Shown here piece by piece: positions 55,282 to 64,000 of a DNA stretch of 64,000 bases (within the stretch, counting starts at the first letter, position 1; each line of letters starts with the position of its first letter). Source of the DNA: JAGQOZ01 sp041399205 (lineage in GTDB: Bacteria > Planctomycetota > Planctomycetia > Pirellulales > Pirellulaceae); assembly GCA_041399205.1 (NCBI GenBank), contig JAWKTK010000008.1, positions 265,260-329,259 of the forward strand, given 5' to 3'. The notes beneath the pieces are model-generated. The model was not told the DNA's origin, ran no database searches, and was given only the letters and a program-made list of their open reading frames with translations. The position numbers were made by a program, and so were the translations under genes.

Positions 55282-55585
55282 TTTGACTCGCTGGCGGAGT
55301 TTGCAACTGCTTCGTTCCGCCACGATGAACGAAGCAAACGATTCATGTTCCGCATTCGCATTGGTAGCGAGTTGCGTGAGAAGTTCTTTGTGCACGCCAT
55401 CGTCACTTCGCATGGCTGCCGCGGTGGCGAACACCAAGTCGGACGAATTGACGGTACCTGGACGACCCGCAGCTAACGCTGAACAACAAGCGCGAACAAC
55501 TGACTCGCGAAGTGGCGATTGGCCGCACGAATCAGATCTTTGCCCACAGACCTGTCGGCGGAGAACGCAACGCGGGATTCTTGAT
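55282..55585. other. Intergenic region between convergent genes
   Basis: About 300 bp between the pha operon end and the DUF533 gene. No clear terminator hairpin or gene is seen. Short frames here have no recognisable similarity. Confidence 0.35.
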
Positions 55586-56272
55586 CTACGCTTCCGCCAA
55601 CGCTTCTTTTTCTAGCTGGCTCACCAGTTCTTGGTCTAAGTTTAAGGCCACGGCCAGGTCGTTTAGGTATTTTCGTTCGGCTTGGTTGTCCACGTCCAGC
55701 ACCATCAGCGATGTCAGATAGATTTCCGCGGCGGCAGCGGGCGAATCGACGCCTAACGCGATTTCGCTGACGTTGGGCTCCTTCGACAATTCGTTCTTGA
55801 ACATCATCACGGTTTCCGCGTCCAGGTTCATGGAAGCGATCTGCGCGTCAATGCGATCCATTTCCGATTCGTCCAGATGACCATCAGCTTTGGCTGCTCC
55901 GATCATCGCTTTGAGTAACATCAGACTGCGATCTTGTGCGGCGGCTCCTTCCAGTTCCAAGATGGGCTGTCCGGATAACTCGCCATCGCGATTTTTTTGC
56001 CAATCCGACACGACCTTGTAGGCGATACCACCCATCGCCGCCAAGCTTCCGTATTTCAACGCGGTTCGACCGAGTCGGCGGCCGACTTTGGTCCCCACCA
56101 GCATGGTTAACAGTCCGCCGATGGCGGCGCCTTTGCCCAGACCAGAAAGCATCGCATCTTTCTTGTCTCCTTCCGCAGGGACTCCCAAATTTTTTGCGGC
56201 CAAGTCTTGGCCTTGGGATACCAGGTCTTTGCCGGCATTCAAAATACTATCCAAAAATGACTTTGCGTCCAT
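55586..56272 (-). CDS. DUF533 (TerB-fold) protein
   Basis: A 228-residue protein of the DUF533/YebE family. The N-terminal half has a Gly-rich membrane-associating segment (LGKGAAIGGLLTMLVGTKVG) and a YGSLAAMGGIAYKV stretch. The C-terminal half is a TerB-like helical domain with SLMLLKAMIGAAKADGHLDE and EIYLTSLMVLDVDN. The function is unknown; the inner membrane is the likely site. It is monocistronic. Confidence 0.88.
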   Translation of the reverse strand: MDAKSFLDSILNAGKDLVSQGQDLAAKNLGVPAEGDKKDAMLSGLGKGAAIGGLLTMLVGTKVGRRLGRTALKYGSLAAMGGIAYKVVSDWQKNRDGELSGQPILELEGAAAQDRSLMLLKAMIGAAKADGHLDESEMDRIDAQIASMNLDAETVMMFKNELSKEPNVSEIALGVDSPAAAAEIYLTSLMVLDVDNQAERKYLNDLAVALNLDQELVSQLEKEALAEA

Positions 56273-56608
56273 CTTCCAACTCCTTCTTCTCGGCTGCGAG
56301 AGTAAATACGAAATCTGTTTTAACAGGGGCCATTGAAGCCAGAACTGCCGTAGTCAATTTTATCAGATTCGGGTAAAACCCACAGCGTTCCCGCACGTCA
56401 GCTAGATCTCACCTGAAAACTCGCATGCCAATCGTCGCCCCAACACGGTAACTCGGCGACATTTCTACTAGAACCGAACTCCCTGTAGCGTTGCTTCGTC
56501 TTGTACGGCAATGCCGAAAAGAAGTTAGCTTTGGCACGCGAATTTATTGCCCCGAATTGTTTTTTTCGAGGTACGTTTTCTGTTATCAGCCTGTTGGCAA
56601 CCGCTCAG

Positions 56609-56674
56609 CGTGCACCCGCCGAAGTGCACGTTAGCGAGACCGGCGGGGGACTTCGGTCCTTCGCCGGCTCTCGC
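56609..56674. repeat. Two adjacent strong hairpins
   Basis: CGTGCAC (56609-56615) pairs with GTGCACG (56624-56630). Next to it GCGAGACCGGCG (56634-56645) pairs with CGCCGGCTCTCGC (56662-56674), with GGAC-TTCG-GTCC at the tip and CTTTTT just after. They lie 40-110 bp beyond the end of the SDR gene on the minus strand and may form its terminator or a structured 3' end. Confidence 0.7.
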
Positions 56675-56717
56675 GCTTTTTCATCGGAAAGTTCTCGCAA
56701 CCCAGTTGGCGTTGTTG

Positions 56718-57542
56718 TTAGTCCAGGAAAAAATCGGCAAGCAATTCTCCATCCGACGAAATACGATATTGTTCGAAATCGGTGACGCCATCTTCGCGCA
56801 AAACGTCTTCATCCACAAAGAAGTTGCCGGTGCATTCGCGACTGGGTCGAATTAGAATCGAACGAGCGGCATCGGCCACAATTTGATCGGTTCGACACCG
56901 ACGCATGGCTTCATCGCCTCCCAACAAGTTCTGAACGGCGGCGGTGGCAATCGCCGTTTGCGGCCACAACGCATTGACCGCAATTCCGTCCGAGCGAAAT
57001 TCTTCCGACATCCCCAACACACACATGCTCATCCCATACTTGGCCATGGTGTAAGCCACATGCGGCGCAAACCATTTGGCGTCCATGTTCAGCGGCGGCG
57101 ACAACATCAAGACATGCGGATTGGTGGCTTTGTGCAAAAGCGGAAGACACGCTTGTGTCACCAAAAAGGTGCCTCGCGCATTCACGCTGTGCATCAAATC
57201 AAAGCGTTTGGCCGGAGTCTCTTTTGTGCCAGCCAAAAAGATAGCACTGGCGTTGTTGACCACAATGTCAATACCGCCGAACCGCTGACACGTCTGTGTC
57301 ACGGCTTGTTCTATCTGGTCTTCAAACCGAATGTCGACCACACACGCCAGTCCTTCGCCACCGGCCGCGTTAATCTCTTCGACCACCGAATGCACCGTAC
57401 CGGGTAGCTTGGGATGCGGCTGGTCTGTCTTGGCCACCACCGCAATTTTGGCACCATCCGCGGCTGCTCGTAACGCGATGGCTCGCCCAATGCCTCGACT
57501 GGCTCCCGTAATCAACAACACTTTTTCAGCAAGATCAGCCAT
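56718..57542 (-). CDS. HSDL2-like short-chain dehydrogenase
   Basis: A 274-residue SDR with LLITGASRGIGRAIALRAAA, then VVAKTDQPHPKLPGTVHSVV, a long spacer typical of the human HSDL2 type, IVVNNASAIFLAGTKETPAK and HVAYTMAKYGMSMCVLGM with the catalytic Tyr-Lys. HSDL2 relatives are linked to fatty-acyl or sterol metabolism; the bacterial substrate is unknown. The start is at 57542, MADLAEKVLLITG. It is divergent from the sulfatase gene. Confidence 0.87.
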   Translation of the reverse strand: MADLAEKVLLITGASRGIGRAIALRAAADGAKIAVVAKTDQPHPKLPGTVHSVVEEINAAGGEGLACVVDIRFEDQIEQAVTQTCQRFGGIDIVVNNASAIFLAGTKETPAKRFDLMHSVNARGTFLVTQACLPLLHKATNPHVLMLSPPLNMDAKWFAPHVAYTMAKYGMSMCVLGMSEEFRSDGIAVNALWPQTAIATAAVQNLLGGDEAMRRCRTDQIVADAARSILIRPSRECTGNFFVDEDVLREDGVTDFEQYRISSDGELLADFFLD

Positions 57543-57623
57543 GTTTTTGTTCCTCTGCAATGGGTTATATTCGTGGGTAGTTGTACCTTGGATAGAAGAC
57601 AGAACCGAGCCCCAGTGGTGAAA

Positions 57624-59021
57624 ATGATTGTCAAACAGCGTGTTGCAGTTGCGTTTTGGTTCGCAGGATTCTTGGCCCTGCTCCCGATATCGAGTGCCGC
57701 CCAAACAAGCCTGCCGAATATTTTGGTGATTTTGGTCGATGATTTGGGCTATGGCGATCTGAGTTGTTACGGTGCGAAGGATTTACGTTCGCCGCATGTG
57801 GATCAACTGATCAGCCGAGGCCTGCGGTTTGATCAATTTTATGCGAATTGTCCCGTCTGTTCGCCCACTCGCGCTTCGCTGCTGACCGGCCGCTATCCAG
57901 AACTCGTCGGTGTGCCGGGCGTCATTCGCACCCATCCAGAAAATAGCTGGGGCTATCTGGCACAAGACGCGACCACGCTGCCTACGGTATTGAAGACAGT
58001 TGGATACGATACCGCGATTGTGGGCAAATGGCACTTGGGTTTCGAATCGCCCAATCGGCCGGAAGAACGAGGATTCGATCATGTGGAAGCCTATTTGGGT
58101 GACATGATGGACGACTACTATTCGCATCGCCGACACAACATCAACTACATGGTTCGCGGCAATAAAACCATCGATCCTAAAGGGCATGCCACAGACCTGT
58201 TCACCGATTGGGCCTGTCAGTATTTGAATAGTCGTCGCGAATCCAATCGCCCGTTCTTTTTGTACTTGGCCTATAACGCTCCGCACACACCCATTCAGCC
58301 TCCGGAAGATTGGCTGGCCAAAGTAAAGCAGCGCGAACCAGAGATTTCAGCAGCGCGAGCCAAACTGGTGGCGCTCATTGAACACCTGGACCACGGCATT
58401 GGCCAAGTCATGCAAACGCTGCACGAACTTCCATTCGCGGATAACACGATTGTCGTCTTTACGTCCGACAACGGTGGACAGTTGAATGTGAGTGCGAACA
58501 ACGGGGCTTTGCGAGATGGTAAACAAAGCATGTACGAAGGAGGCCTGAAAGTTCCGGCGGCCGTTGTCTGGCCGAACCATATTCAGTCGGGGCGACGAAC
58601 CAACCAGCCTGTGCTGACCATGGATTTGTATCCCACCTTGTGCGAAATTGCCGGTATCAATTTGGCCAACCAACACGTTCCGGTTGACGGAATTTCTATT
58701 CGGCCCCTGTTGGCAGGCGAGCCCCAGGAAACGAGTGATCGAGACCTATTCTTTCATCGTCGCGAAGGTGGCGATCGCTACGGCGGCTTGGTGATCAACG
58801 CCGTGCGCCGTGGAAATTGGAAACTGCTGCAGAACAGCCCCTTCGCGCCGTTGGAATTGTACAACCTAGCAGACGATCCGCAGGAACAGCACGATTTGGC
58901 CGAAACGCAACGTGACATCTTTCGTTCGTTGTCCACGGCATTGCGTTGGCAAGTGCAACGAGGCGGTGCGGTGCCGTGGCTGGCTCCGGAGCGACGCGAT
59001 GCGGTGCCGGAAAAAGAGTAA
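57624..59021 (+). CDS. Type I sulfatase (arylsulfatase family)
   Basis: A 465-residue exported sulfatase. A signal peptide (VAVAFWFAGFLALLPISSAA) precedes the metal-binding ILVILVDDLGYGDLSCYG. The formylglycine site is C79-S-P-T-R in CPVCSPTRASLLTGRYP, followed by VGKWHLG and FVLYLAYNAPHTP-type motifs (FFLYLAYNAPHTPIQPP) and FTSDNGGQ. It hydrolyses sulfate esters, in planctomycetes usually of algal polysaccharides. The Cys must be oxidised to formylglycine by an FGE; the FGE-like protein at 13583-14779 is a poor candidate. ATG 57624 chosen; an in-frame GTG lies two codons before. Confidence 0.92.
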   Translation: MIVKQRVAVAFWFAGFLALLPISSAAQTSLPNILVILVDDLGYGDLSCYGAKDLRSPHVDQLISRGLRFDQFYANCPVCSPTRASLLTGRYPELVGVPGVIRTHPENSWGYLAQDATTLPTVLKTVGYDTAIVGKWHLGFESPNRPEERGFDHVEAYLGDMMDDYYSHRRHNINYMVRGNKTIDPKGHATDLFTDWACQYLNSRRESNRPFFLYLAYNAPHTPIQPPEDWLAKVKQREPEISAARAKLVALIEHLDHGIGQVMQTLHELPFADNTIVVFTSDNGGQLNVSANNGALRDGKQSMYEGGLKVPAAVVWPNHIQSGRRTNQPVLTMDLYPTLCEIAGINLANQHVPVDGISIRPLLAGEPQETSDRDLFFHRREGGDRYGGLVINAVRRGNWKLLQNSPFAPLELYNLADDPQEQHDLAETQRDIFRSLSTALRWQVQRGGAVPWLAPERRDAVPEKE

Positions 59022-59045
59022 GCGAAGTAGCTCATTTACCAAAAG

Positions 59046-59081
59046 AAACAAGCTCGTTTGGCAATCCAAACGAGCTTGTTT
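59046..59081 (+). terminator. Terminator after the sulfatase gene
   Basis: A perfect 16-bp stem, AAACAAGCTCGTTTGG (59046-59061) with its complement (59066-59081), closes a CAAT loop. The ending TTGTTTCAT gives a T-rich tail on the plus strand, and AAAC arms give the same on the minus strand. It may serve both the sulfatase gene and groL, which converge here. Confidence 0.9.
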
Positions 59082-59189
59082 CATCTATATCAAACCGGCT
59101 TGTCAAATTCGGGCCGGGTTGGACCGACATATTATCGGCGACAACGGCAAGTCGCATCGGACCTGCGACTCGCCTAGCCACCGCAACGA

Positions 59190-60815
59190 TTAATACATGT
59201 CGTAGTCACCGCCGTGACCGCCAGCCTTCTTCTTGTCTGCTTTAGGCTTTTCGGCAATCAACGCGTCGCTGGTCAACAGCAACGTGGCGACGCTGGCGGA
59301 ATTCTTCAGAGCGGTACGAGTTACCTTGGTGGGGTCGATGACGCCCGAGCTGACCAAGTCTTCGTACTTGTCGGTCAACGCGTTGTAACCGTTGTTGCCC
59401 TTTTCGGCCAGCACGCGTTCGCACACAATGCCGCCATCTTGTCCCGCGTTTTCCGCGATCATGGTCAACGGTGCTCGGCAAGCTCGAGCCACAATATTAT
59501 AGCCCACTTGCTGATCGTGAGTCAGATCCGCCGAAGGCTTTACGCCCGCAGACGCTCGTAACAAGGCCACGCCACCACCGGGCAGAATGCCTTCTTCCAC
59601 GGCAGCGCGAGTTGCATGTAGGGCATCTTCGACGCGAGCTTTCTTTTCTTTCATTTCGCTTTCGGTAGCCGCACCAACGTTGACCTTGGCTACACCGCCG
59701 GCCAGTTTCGCCAATCGTTCTTCCAGCTTTTCACGATCGTAGTCGCTGGTCGAATTTTCGATTTCACGACGAATCTGATCGATCCGAGCCTTAATGTCGG
59801 CACTCTTGCCAGCACCTTCGATGATGGTGGTGTTGTCTTTGTCGATGATCACCTTCTTGGCGCGGCCAAGATCCGTGATGGGCAGCGATTCCAGTTTGAT
59901 GCCCAAGGCTTCAAACACGGCCGTGCCACCGGTCAGAATGGCAATGTCTTCCATCATAGCCTTGCGACGATCACCGTAGCCCGGCGCCTTAACGGCACAG
60001 CACTTAAAGGTGCCTCGCAGACGGTTGATTACCAGCGTCGCCAACGCTTCGCCGTCCACGTCTTCTGCGACGATCAACAGTGGCTTGCTTTGCTGAACAA
60101 CGGCTTCCAGCACCGGTACCAGGTCTTTGATATTCGAAATCTTCTTTTCGAACACCAAAACATAAGCGTCTTCCAGTACGCACTGCATGGCATTGGGATC
60201 GGTCACAAAGTAAGGCGACAAGTAGCCGCGATCAAACTGCATGCCTTCTACCCATTCCACTTCGGTGCTGAGGCTCTTGCCTTCATCCACGGTGATGACA
60301 CCGTCTTTGCCCACCTTTTCCATGGCGTCGGCCAGCAACGTGCCGATTTCTCGATCGTTGTTCGCCGCAATGGTGCCCACATTGGCCATTTCGTCCTTGC
60401 TTTTAATCTTGATGGACATCTTCTGCAGCTTGGCAGTGATGTCTTCTACAGCAGCTTCGATGCCTTGCTTCATCTGGATTGGGTTCACACCGGCAACCAC
60501 GGCCTTCAGGCCTTCGTTAAAGATGGCTTCGGCCATCACGGTGGCAGTGGTGGTTCCGTCACCGGCTACGTCGCTGGTCTTGCTGGCCACTTCGCGAACC
60601 ATCCGAGCGCCCATGTTTTCGTAAACGTCTTCCAGTTCAATTTCTTTGGCAACCGACACACCGTCTTTGGTCACGGTTGGCGAGCCAAAGCTCTTTTGCA
60701 GAATGACGTTGCGCCCTTTGGGACCAAGCGTCACTTTGACCGCTCGAGCCAACTTCGACACACCGCGTCGAATGGCTTCTCGAGCTTCCTGATCGAATGC
60801 AATCATCTTTGCCAT
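59190..60815 (-). CDS. groL: Chaperonin GroEL (60 kDa)
   Basis: A 541-residue GroEL that refolds proteins with ATP and GroES. Conserved parts are VTLGPKGRNVILQKSFGSPT, VAGDGTTTATVMAEAIFNEG with the ATPase Asp, and ILPGGGVALLRA. The end, KKKAGGHGGDYDMY, departs from the usual Gly-Gly-Met tail, as in some extra GroEL copies of planctomycetes. GGAG precedes the ATG. It is 114 bp after groS on the same strand. Confidence 0.97.
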   Translation of the reverse strand: MAKMIAFDQEAREAIRRGVSKLARAVKVTLGPKGRNVILQKSFGSPTVTKDGVSVAKEIELEDVYENMGARMVREVASKTSDVAGDGTTTATVMAEAIFNEGLKAVVAGVNPIQMKQGIEAAVEDITAKLQKMSIKIKSKDEMANVGTIAANNDREIGTLLADAMEKVGKDGVITVDEGKSLSTEVEWVEGMQFDRGYLSPYFVTDPNAMQCVLEDAYVLVFEKKISNIKDLVPVLEAVVQQSKPLLIVAEDVDGEALATLVINRLRGTFKCCAVKAPGYGDRRKAMMEDIAILTGGTAVFEALGIKLESLPITDLGRAKKVIIDKDNTTIIEGAGKSADIKARIDQIRREIENSTSDYDREKLEERLAKLAGGVAKVNVGAATESEMKEKKARVEDALHATRAAVEEGILPGGGVALLRASAGVKPSADLTHDQQVGYNIVARACRAPLTMIAENAGQDGGIVCERVLAEKGNNGYNALTDKYEDLVSSGVIDPTKVTRTALKNSASVATLLLTSDALIAEKPKADKKKAGGHGGDYDMY

Positions 60816-60929
60816 TGGTTTACTCCAGTATTTTGTTTCTTATTTGTTTCGTTGAGTTTCATTCGAACCACAGGCGCCGTTCCGTGAACGAATTGCCAAC
60901 TGTGAATAGGTTGGTTCGAAGAAAAAGTA

Positions 60930-61247
60930 CTAATCCAAGATGGCAAGAATTTCGTCTTCTCGCATCAACAACAGTTCGTCGTCGCCAACTTTGAACGCTT
61001 CGCCGGAATAGCTGTTAAAGATGACTCGGTCGCCAACCTTGACTTGCAATCCCGAGCGGCTGCCGTCATCCAAAAGTCGTCCGTCGCCAATGCTGACCAC
61101 AACGCCCCGAGACGGTCGGTCCTTTGCCGAATCTGGCAAAACGATACCACCTGCAGTAGTGGTTTCTGCTTCTTCACGTTCTACAACAACTCGATCACCC
61201 AACGGTTGAAGTTTTAGCTTGCTCTTCGATTTGGTCGCAGTCGCCAT
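60930..61247 (-). CDS. groS: Co-chaperonin GroES
   Basis: A 105-residue GroES with LQPLGDRVVVEREEAETTTA, GGIVLPDSAKDRP containing the mobile loop, and KVGDRVIFNSYSGEAFKVGD. An N-terminal Ser/Lys-rich extension of about 10 residues is longer than in E. coli. ATG 61247 follows GGGAGG. No CIRCE element was found upstream, so HrcA control is not supported by the sequence. Confidence 0.96.
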   Translation of the reverse strand: MATATKSKSKLKLQPLGDRVVVEREEAETTTAGGIVLPDSAKDRPSRGVVVSIGDGRLLDDGSRSGLQVKVGDRVIFNSYSGEAFKVGDDELLLMREDEILAILD

Positions 61248-61589
61248 CGAATTAAGACCTCCCGGCACCAATCTGTCAAAATGGAATATGTGTCATTCCG
61301 CCTGCCAACAATCTCCGGCGGATTTACTGCCAAATGGGCGAAACGCCCACGAGACCACCGCATTGAAGCAAAGATCGGGCCAAAACTGAAATGCAGTCGC
61401 AAAACGTTGCTCGATAACAGCTTACGAATTTGACGCGATACCTTCCTTCGTCACGATGGCAGTTCGAGGGCGGCGACAGAGGACCGAACTGCCAAAATGA
61501 CCGAGTTGCTTGTTTAACTGCGAAAACCAAGCAAAATAGAGAGTTGACGTTTTTCGTATCCGCCAGACCTTGTTCGAGAAAAAGATTGC
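61248..61589. other. Divergent promoter region of groS and the zinc-ribbon gene
   Basis: About 340 bp. A small hairpin TGGGCG-AAA-CGCCCA lies near 61334. The TTAGCACTC/GAGTGCTAA heat-shock operator is absent. A TTGACG near 61542 could be a -35 box for the zinc-ribbon gene, but no good -10 box follows. Confidence 0.35.
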
Positions 61590-62558
61590 ATGCCCATTCA
61601 AGTCAAATGTAGCTGTGGTAAATCGCTGGCCGTACCGGACAAGTACGCGGGCAAACGAATCAAATGTCCCGGCTGTGAATCCGCTTTGACGGTTCCTGCA
61701 CAAACAGCTGCGGCAAAACCCGCGGCCATAAGCGTTAAATGCAAGTGCGGCAAAACGCTGGGTGTGAAACCAGAGCTGGCAGGTAAGAAGGTGAAATGCC
61801 CGACCTGCCAAGCGGTGTTGGCAATTCCCGCTGTCGCTGCGGTCGGAGCGACCACGTCGGGCTCGCAAGCCAAGCCCGCCGCAATAGCCAAGCCGGAACG
61901 GGATGACTTGAGTGGCGACATGGGCTTGGATGACATTGAACCAGGCAGTGGTAACGCGTTTGATGACCTCGGGGGTGGACTCGATTCCTTGTTGGACGAA
62001 GTCAATTTCAAAGCGTCTGAAGGGCCTCGATGCCCTGAATGCCGAACGGAATTAACCGAAGACGCCGTCCTGTGCGTGAAGTGTGGCTACAACTTGCAGA
62101 CTGGAAAAAAACTAAAGACCGTGAAGGTCGAGAAAATCCAAAAGTCCAAGCTGCTGGGACCACCCACGGCGGCCGCCAAGTCACAGGGAACCGATCGACC
62201 CAAAATTGATCCGTCTACCTTGCCTTCCGCAGTGAAGAATCTCCGCTTAGCGTTAATGGCTTGCGGAGGATTGGTGATTGTCGGTCTGCTAGCAGCTATC
62301 GGCATGACCTTGCCGATGCTGCTGGGAGTGATGTCGAATCCACAGGGAGGCATGGCGGAAAAGTATGGAATCGCCGCCATGTACTTTGCCGGATATGGCT
62401 TAATCGGCGGCATTGCCTATTTGTATTTCAAGGTCGCCAATTTGGTGGCCAATGGTGATAGCAATGGTCGACTGTTGGCCATCATTCTTGGTTTCCCGTT
62501 CGTGGCTCCTTTGTTCTTTGCGTTCTCCAAGGAAACCAAGGAATACTGCAAGGCATAG
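61590..62558 (+). CDS. Multi-zinc-ribbon membrane protein
   Basis: A 322-residue protein. Two similar N-terminal zinc ribbons (VKCSCGKSLAVPDKYAGKRI then KCPGC; VKCKCGKTLGVKPELAGKKV then KCPTC) precede an acidic Gly-rich linker, a third ribbon (RCPECRTELTEDAVLCVKCG) and a C-terminal membrane part with two or three helices (LALMACGGLVIVGLLAAIGM, YFAGYGLIGGIAYLYFKVAN). Such proteins are common in planctomycetes; the function is unknown. The ribbons should face the cytoplasm. Confidence 0.85.
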   Translation: MPIQVKCSCGKSLAVPDKYAGKRIKCPGCESALTVPAQTAAAKPAAISVKCKCGKTLGVKPELAGKKVKCPTCQAVLAIPAVAAVGATTSGSQAKPAAIAKPERDDLSGDMGLDDIEPGSGNAFDDLGGGLDSLLDEVNFKASEGPRCPECRTELTEDAVLCVKCGYNLQTGKKLKTVKVEKIQKSKLLGPPTAAAKSQGTDRPKIDPSTLPSAVKNLRLALMACGGLVIVGLLAAIGMTLPMLLGVMSNPQGGMAEKYGIAAMYFAGYGLIGGIAYLYFKVANLVANGDSNGRLLAIILGFPFVAPLFFAFSKETKEYCKA

Positions 62559-62709
62559 GCCAAAGAATCTTTAAGCTACTGTCGATAAACTCTAAAACCG
62601 GCGCAACGCAAATAATCTACGCGATACTTGTCGGTCCATTCGAGGAAACGCAGTGGAATAACTAAAGTTGGTCCGTTCGAACTGAATGCAGTTCGAGTAG
62701 GAAGTCACT

Positions 62710-64000
62710 ATGCCAGGCAGTTCGCCTTCGCCAGCAAAATTGGTTTTGGATCAAACCGTCCGAAACCGCTTGAATCGCTATTCGCTTTCCATAGCGAAAA
62801 ATGCGCGCTGGTGGCTGGCGTTTGTTTTCATGCTGGCTTTGCTGCCACATTGCGTGTCCTACGTCAAGCATCATCCGGACGAACGGCATTACACCGACGG
62901 CGCGATATTGATGAACGAAACGGGCGACTATCGCACGCCGATGACGCCCGAAGGAAACGTTCGTCTAAAGAAACCAATTCTGACGTATTGGATTGTGGCA
63001 AGCAGCTATCAGCTGTTGGGAGTTTCTCCGTTTTCGTCACGCATTCCGTTCGTCTTGCTAGGCGGACTGACGGTCGTCCTGACATATCGATGCGCCAAAG
63101 TCTTGCTGCGCTCAACGGACCTGTCGCTGCTGGCGACAGCGTTAGCACTTTCGCATCCGTCCATCATGATTGCCACGCCAAGATCCATGCCGGACATTGT
63201 CCTGACGTGCAGCATCATGGTTTCGCTATTGGGCTTTTTGTCCATTTTGCTGCGTCCCGGAATTCGCCCCTGGCGGTCAACCATGTTTGCGTATGGCGGA
63301 GCTGGACTGGCGATGGCTGCCAAAGGACTGCCCGGATTGCTGTTTCTGTTGGTGGCCATGGTTATTGTTTTCGCCTTTCGACGAAAGAGAAATCTTGCCT
63401 GGTATCAACACGCCATTGGTTTCACGTTGTGCGCTGCCTTGGGTGGCAGTTGGTTTGTGGTGATGTATCAACTACATGGCGATTTTCTGTTCAACGATTT
63501 TGTTGGTGATCAAGTTACTAAGCGAGTTGTCCGTCAATGGTGGCGTCCCGTCACCGATTTGCCGCTGGTGATCCTGGTGCTGGTTGCCGGATTTCTGCCT
63601 TGGCTACGCATGTTGCGAACGCCCATGTCCAATCAATGGCAATTGTTGCGAACCGACCTGCAATTCGCGCACATCACCAACTGGAACGCTCGACAACAAG
63701 GCTTCGTCCTGCTGACTCTGTGGTCCGGCCTCTACCTGGTCGCTGCGTCATTTGTCGGGCGAGTAAACTTTCGATACCAAGCACCGATTGCTCCGATGTG
63801 CTGCATGATTGCAGCGTGGCAACTGGGCAAAATTGATCCAGAAAGACTTTTCGCCTTGATGCAGTCGGTCGCTCGCTGGGCATACGCCGCGTTGATGATC
63901 ACGGCACTCGCTGGCGTCAGCGTCTTCTATTTGCAGCATGCCGATTGGATGGCAATGCTGGTTGCCTGGGGAACGCTAAGCGTGTTGGCCGTGATCCTTA
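62710..64000 (+). CDS. Glycosyltransferase family 39 (ArnT/PMT-like), 3' end outside the window
   Basis: The frame from ATG 62710 is open to the right edge (430 codons). The family signature near residue 55 is HPDERHYTDGAILMNETGDY, whose Asp-Glu pair is catalytic, then PMTPEGNVRLKKPILTYWIV. About ten hydrophobic helices follow (FVLLGGLTVVLTYR, TMFAYGGAGLAMAAKGLPGL, LVILVLVAGFLPWL). Such enzymes move a sugar from a polyprenyl-phosphate donor to lipid or protein on the outer side of the inner membrane. The frame is missed if only closed ORFs are considered, because a longer-looking shadow frame overlaps at 62628-63509. Confidence 0.88.
   Translation, partial: MPGSSPSPAKLVLDQTVRNRLNRYSLSIAKNARWWLAFVFMLALLPHCVSYVKHHPDERHYTDGAILMNETGDYRTPMTPEGNVRLKKPILTYWIVASSYQLLGVSPFSSRIPFVLLGGLTVVLTYRCAKVLLRSTDLSLLATALALSHPSIMIATPRSMPDIVLTCSIMVSLLGFLSILLRPGIRPWRSTMFAYGGAGLAMAAKGLPGLLFLLVAMVIVFAFRRKRNLAWYQHAIGFTLCAALGGSWFVVMYQLHGDFLFNDFVGDQVTKRVVRQWWRPVTDLPLVILVLVAGFLPWLRMLRTPMSNQWQLLRTDLQFAHITNWNARQQGFVLLTLWSGLYLVAASFVGRVNFRYQAPIAPMCCMIAAWQLGKIDPERLFALMQSVARWAYAALMITALAGVSVFYLQHADWMAMLVAWGTLSVLAVIL

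Noticed and set aside
54970..55437. 155-codon minus-strand frame overlapping the last pha gene
   Set aside because: It lies mostly antisense to a well-conserved SDR and has no recognisable similarity.
61248..61320. CIRCE heat-shock operator before groS
   Set aside because: TTAGCACTC/GAGTGCTAA half-sites are absent.
62628..63509. 293-codon frame at the right end
   Set aside because: The next frame, from ATG 62710, encodes a clear GT39 protein and is open to the window edge.

Overview
The window reads as a chromosomal segment of a planctomycete, most likely of the Pirellulaceae type (family-level inference from gene content; no rRNA is present). The signs are paralogous families typical of that phylum: a DUF1559 pseudopilin-like protein, a PSCyt1/DUF1549/DUF1553 protein followed by a DUF1501 protein, TAT-exported Gfo/Idh/MocA oxidoreductase, PEP-CTERM plus dockerin-like surface proteins, an FGE-fold protein, a sulfatase, a giant protein of tandem secretin N-domains, and a formylmethanofuran dehydrogenase subunit C. 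No tRNA, rRNA, CRISPR array or insertion sequence was found.

Layout. 0-4.3 kb: end of ptsI, a DUF2344 protein, an RNase E/G and ribosomal protein L21, closed by a strong terminator. 4.4-7.3 kb: a cobalamin riboswitch, then a DUF1559 pseudopilin-like protein, a DUF4465 surface protein with a PEP-CTERM tail, and a methyltransferase whose start overlaps the DUF4465 stop. This is the most interesting unit: it looks like a B12-regulated surface module, possibly for B12 capture. 7.3-14.8 kb: orphan fhcC, a lactonase-fold protein, an operon on the minus strand (dockerin/PEP-CTERM protein, oxidoreductase, aldose 1-epimerase), and an FGE-like protein. 15.2-18.7 kb: a ketoacyl-synthase homologue without its active-site cysteine, then ccsA/hemX and hemA. 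18.9-27.2 kb: a methyltransferase and a 2425-residue protein of about 30 tandem secretin-N-like repeats. 27.3-34.7 kb: sufS-sufU, a small basic protein, an HpcH/HpaI aldolase, a 30-bp tandem repeat, a glycosyltransferase, and two secreted or membrane-anchored hypotheticals. 34.8-37.9 kb: an accessory patch with a decayed PIN toxin/antitoxin pair, small membrane ORFs, a leucine-rich-repeat protein and several short repeats. 37.9-49.5 kb: a CtpA protease, a BFD-like ferredoxin, the PSCyt/DUF1501 pair, a beta-helix/dockerin/PEP-CTERM protein and an HTTM protein. 49.5-55.3 kb: a compact polyhydroxybutyrate locus (phaR divergent from phasin-phaA-phaE-like-phaB-phaC-SDR) with a perfect 24-bp palindrome in the divergent promoter region. 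55.6-64 kb: DUF533, SDR, sulfatase, groL/groS, a zinc-ribbon membrane protein and the start of a GT39 glycosyltransferase.

Data-quality warning. At least six conserved genes (ccsA, sufS, the glycosyltransferase, ctpA, the beta-helix gene, phaA) are broken by single-base gains or losses, several of them in or beside short homopolymers, and each is restored by one-base corrections. Residual indel errors in the assembly are the simplest explanation; these genes should not be called pseudogenes without read-level support.
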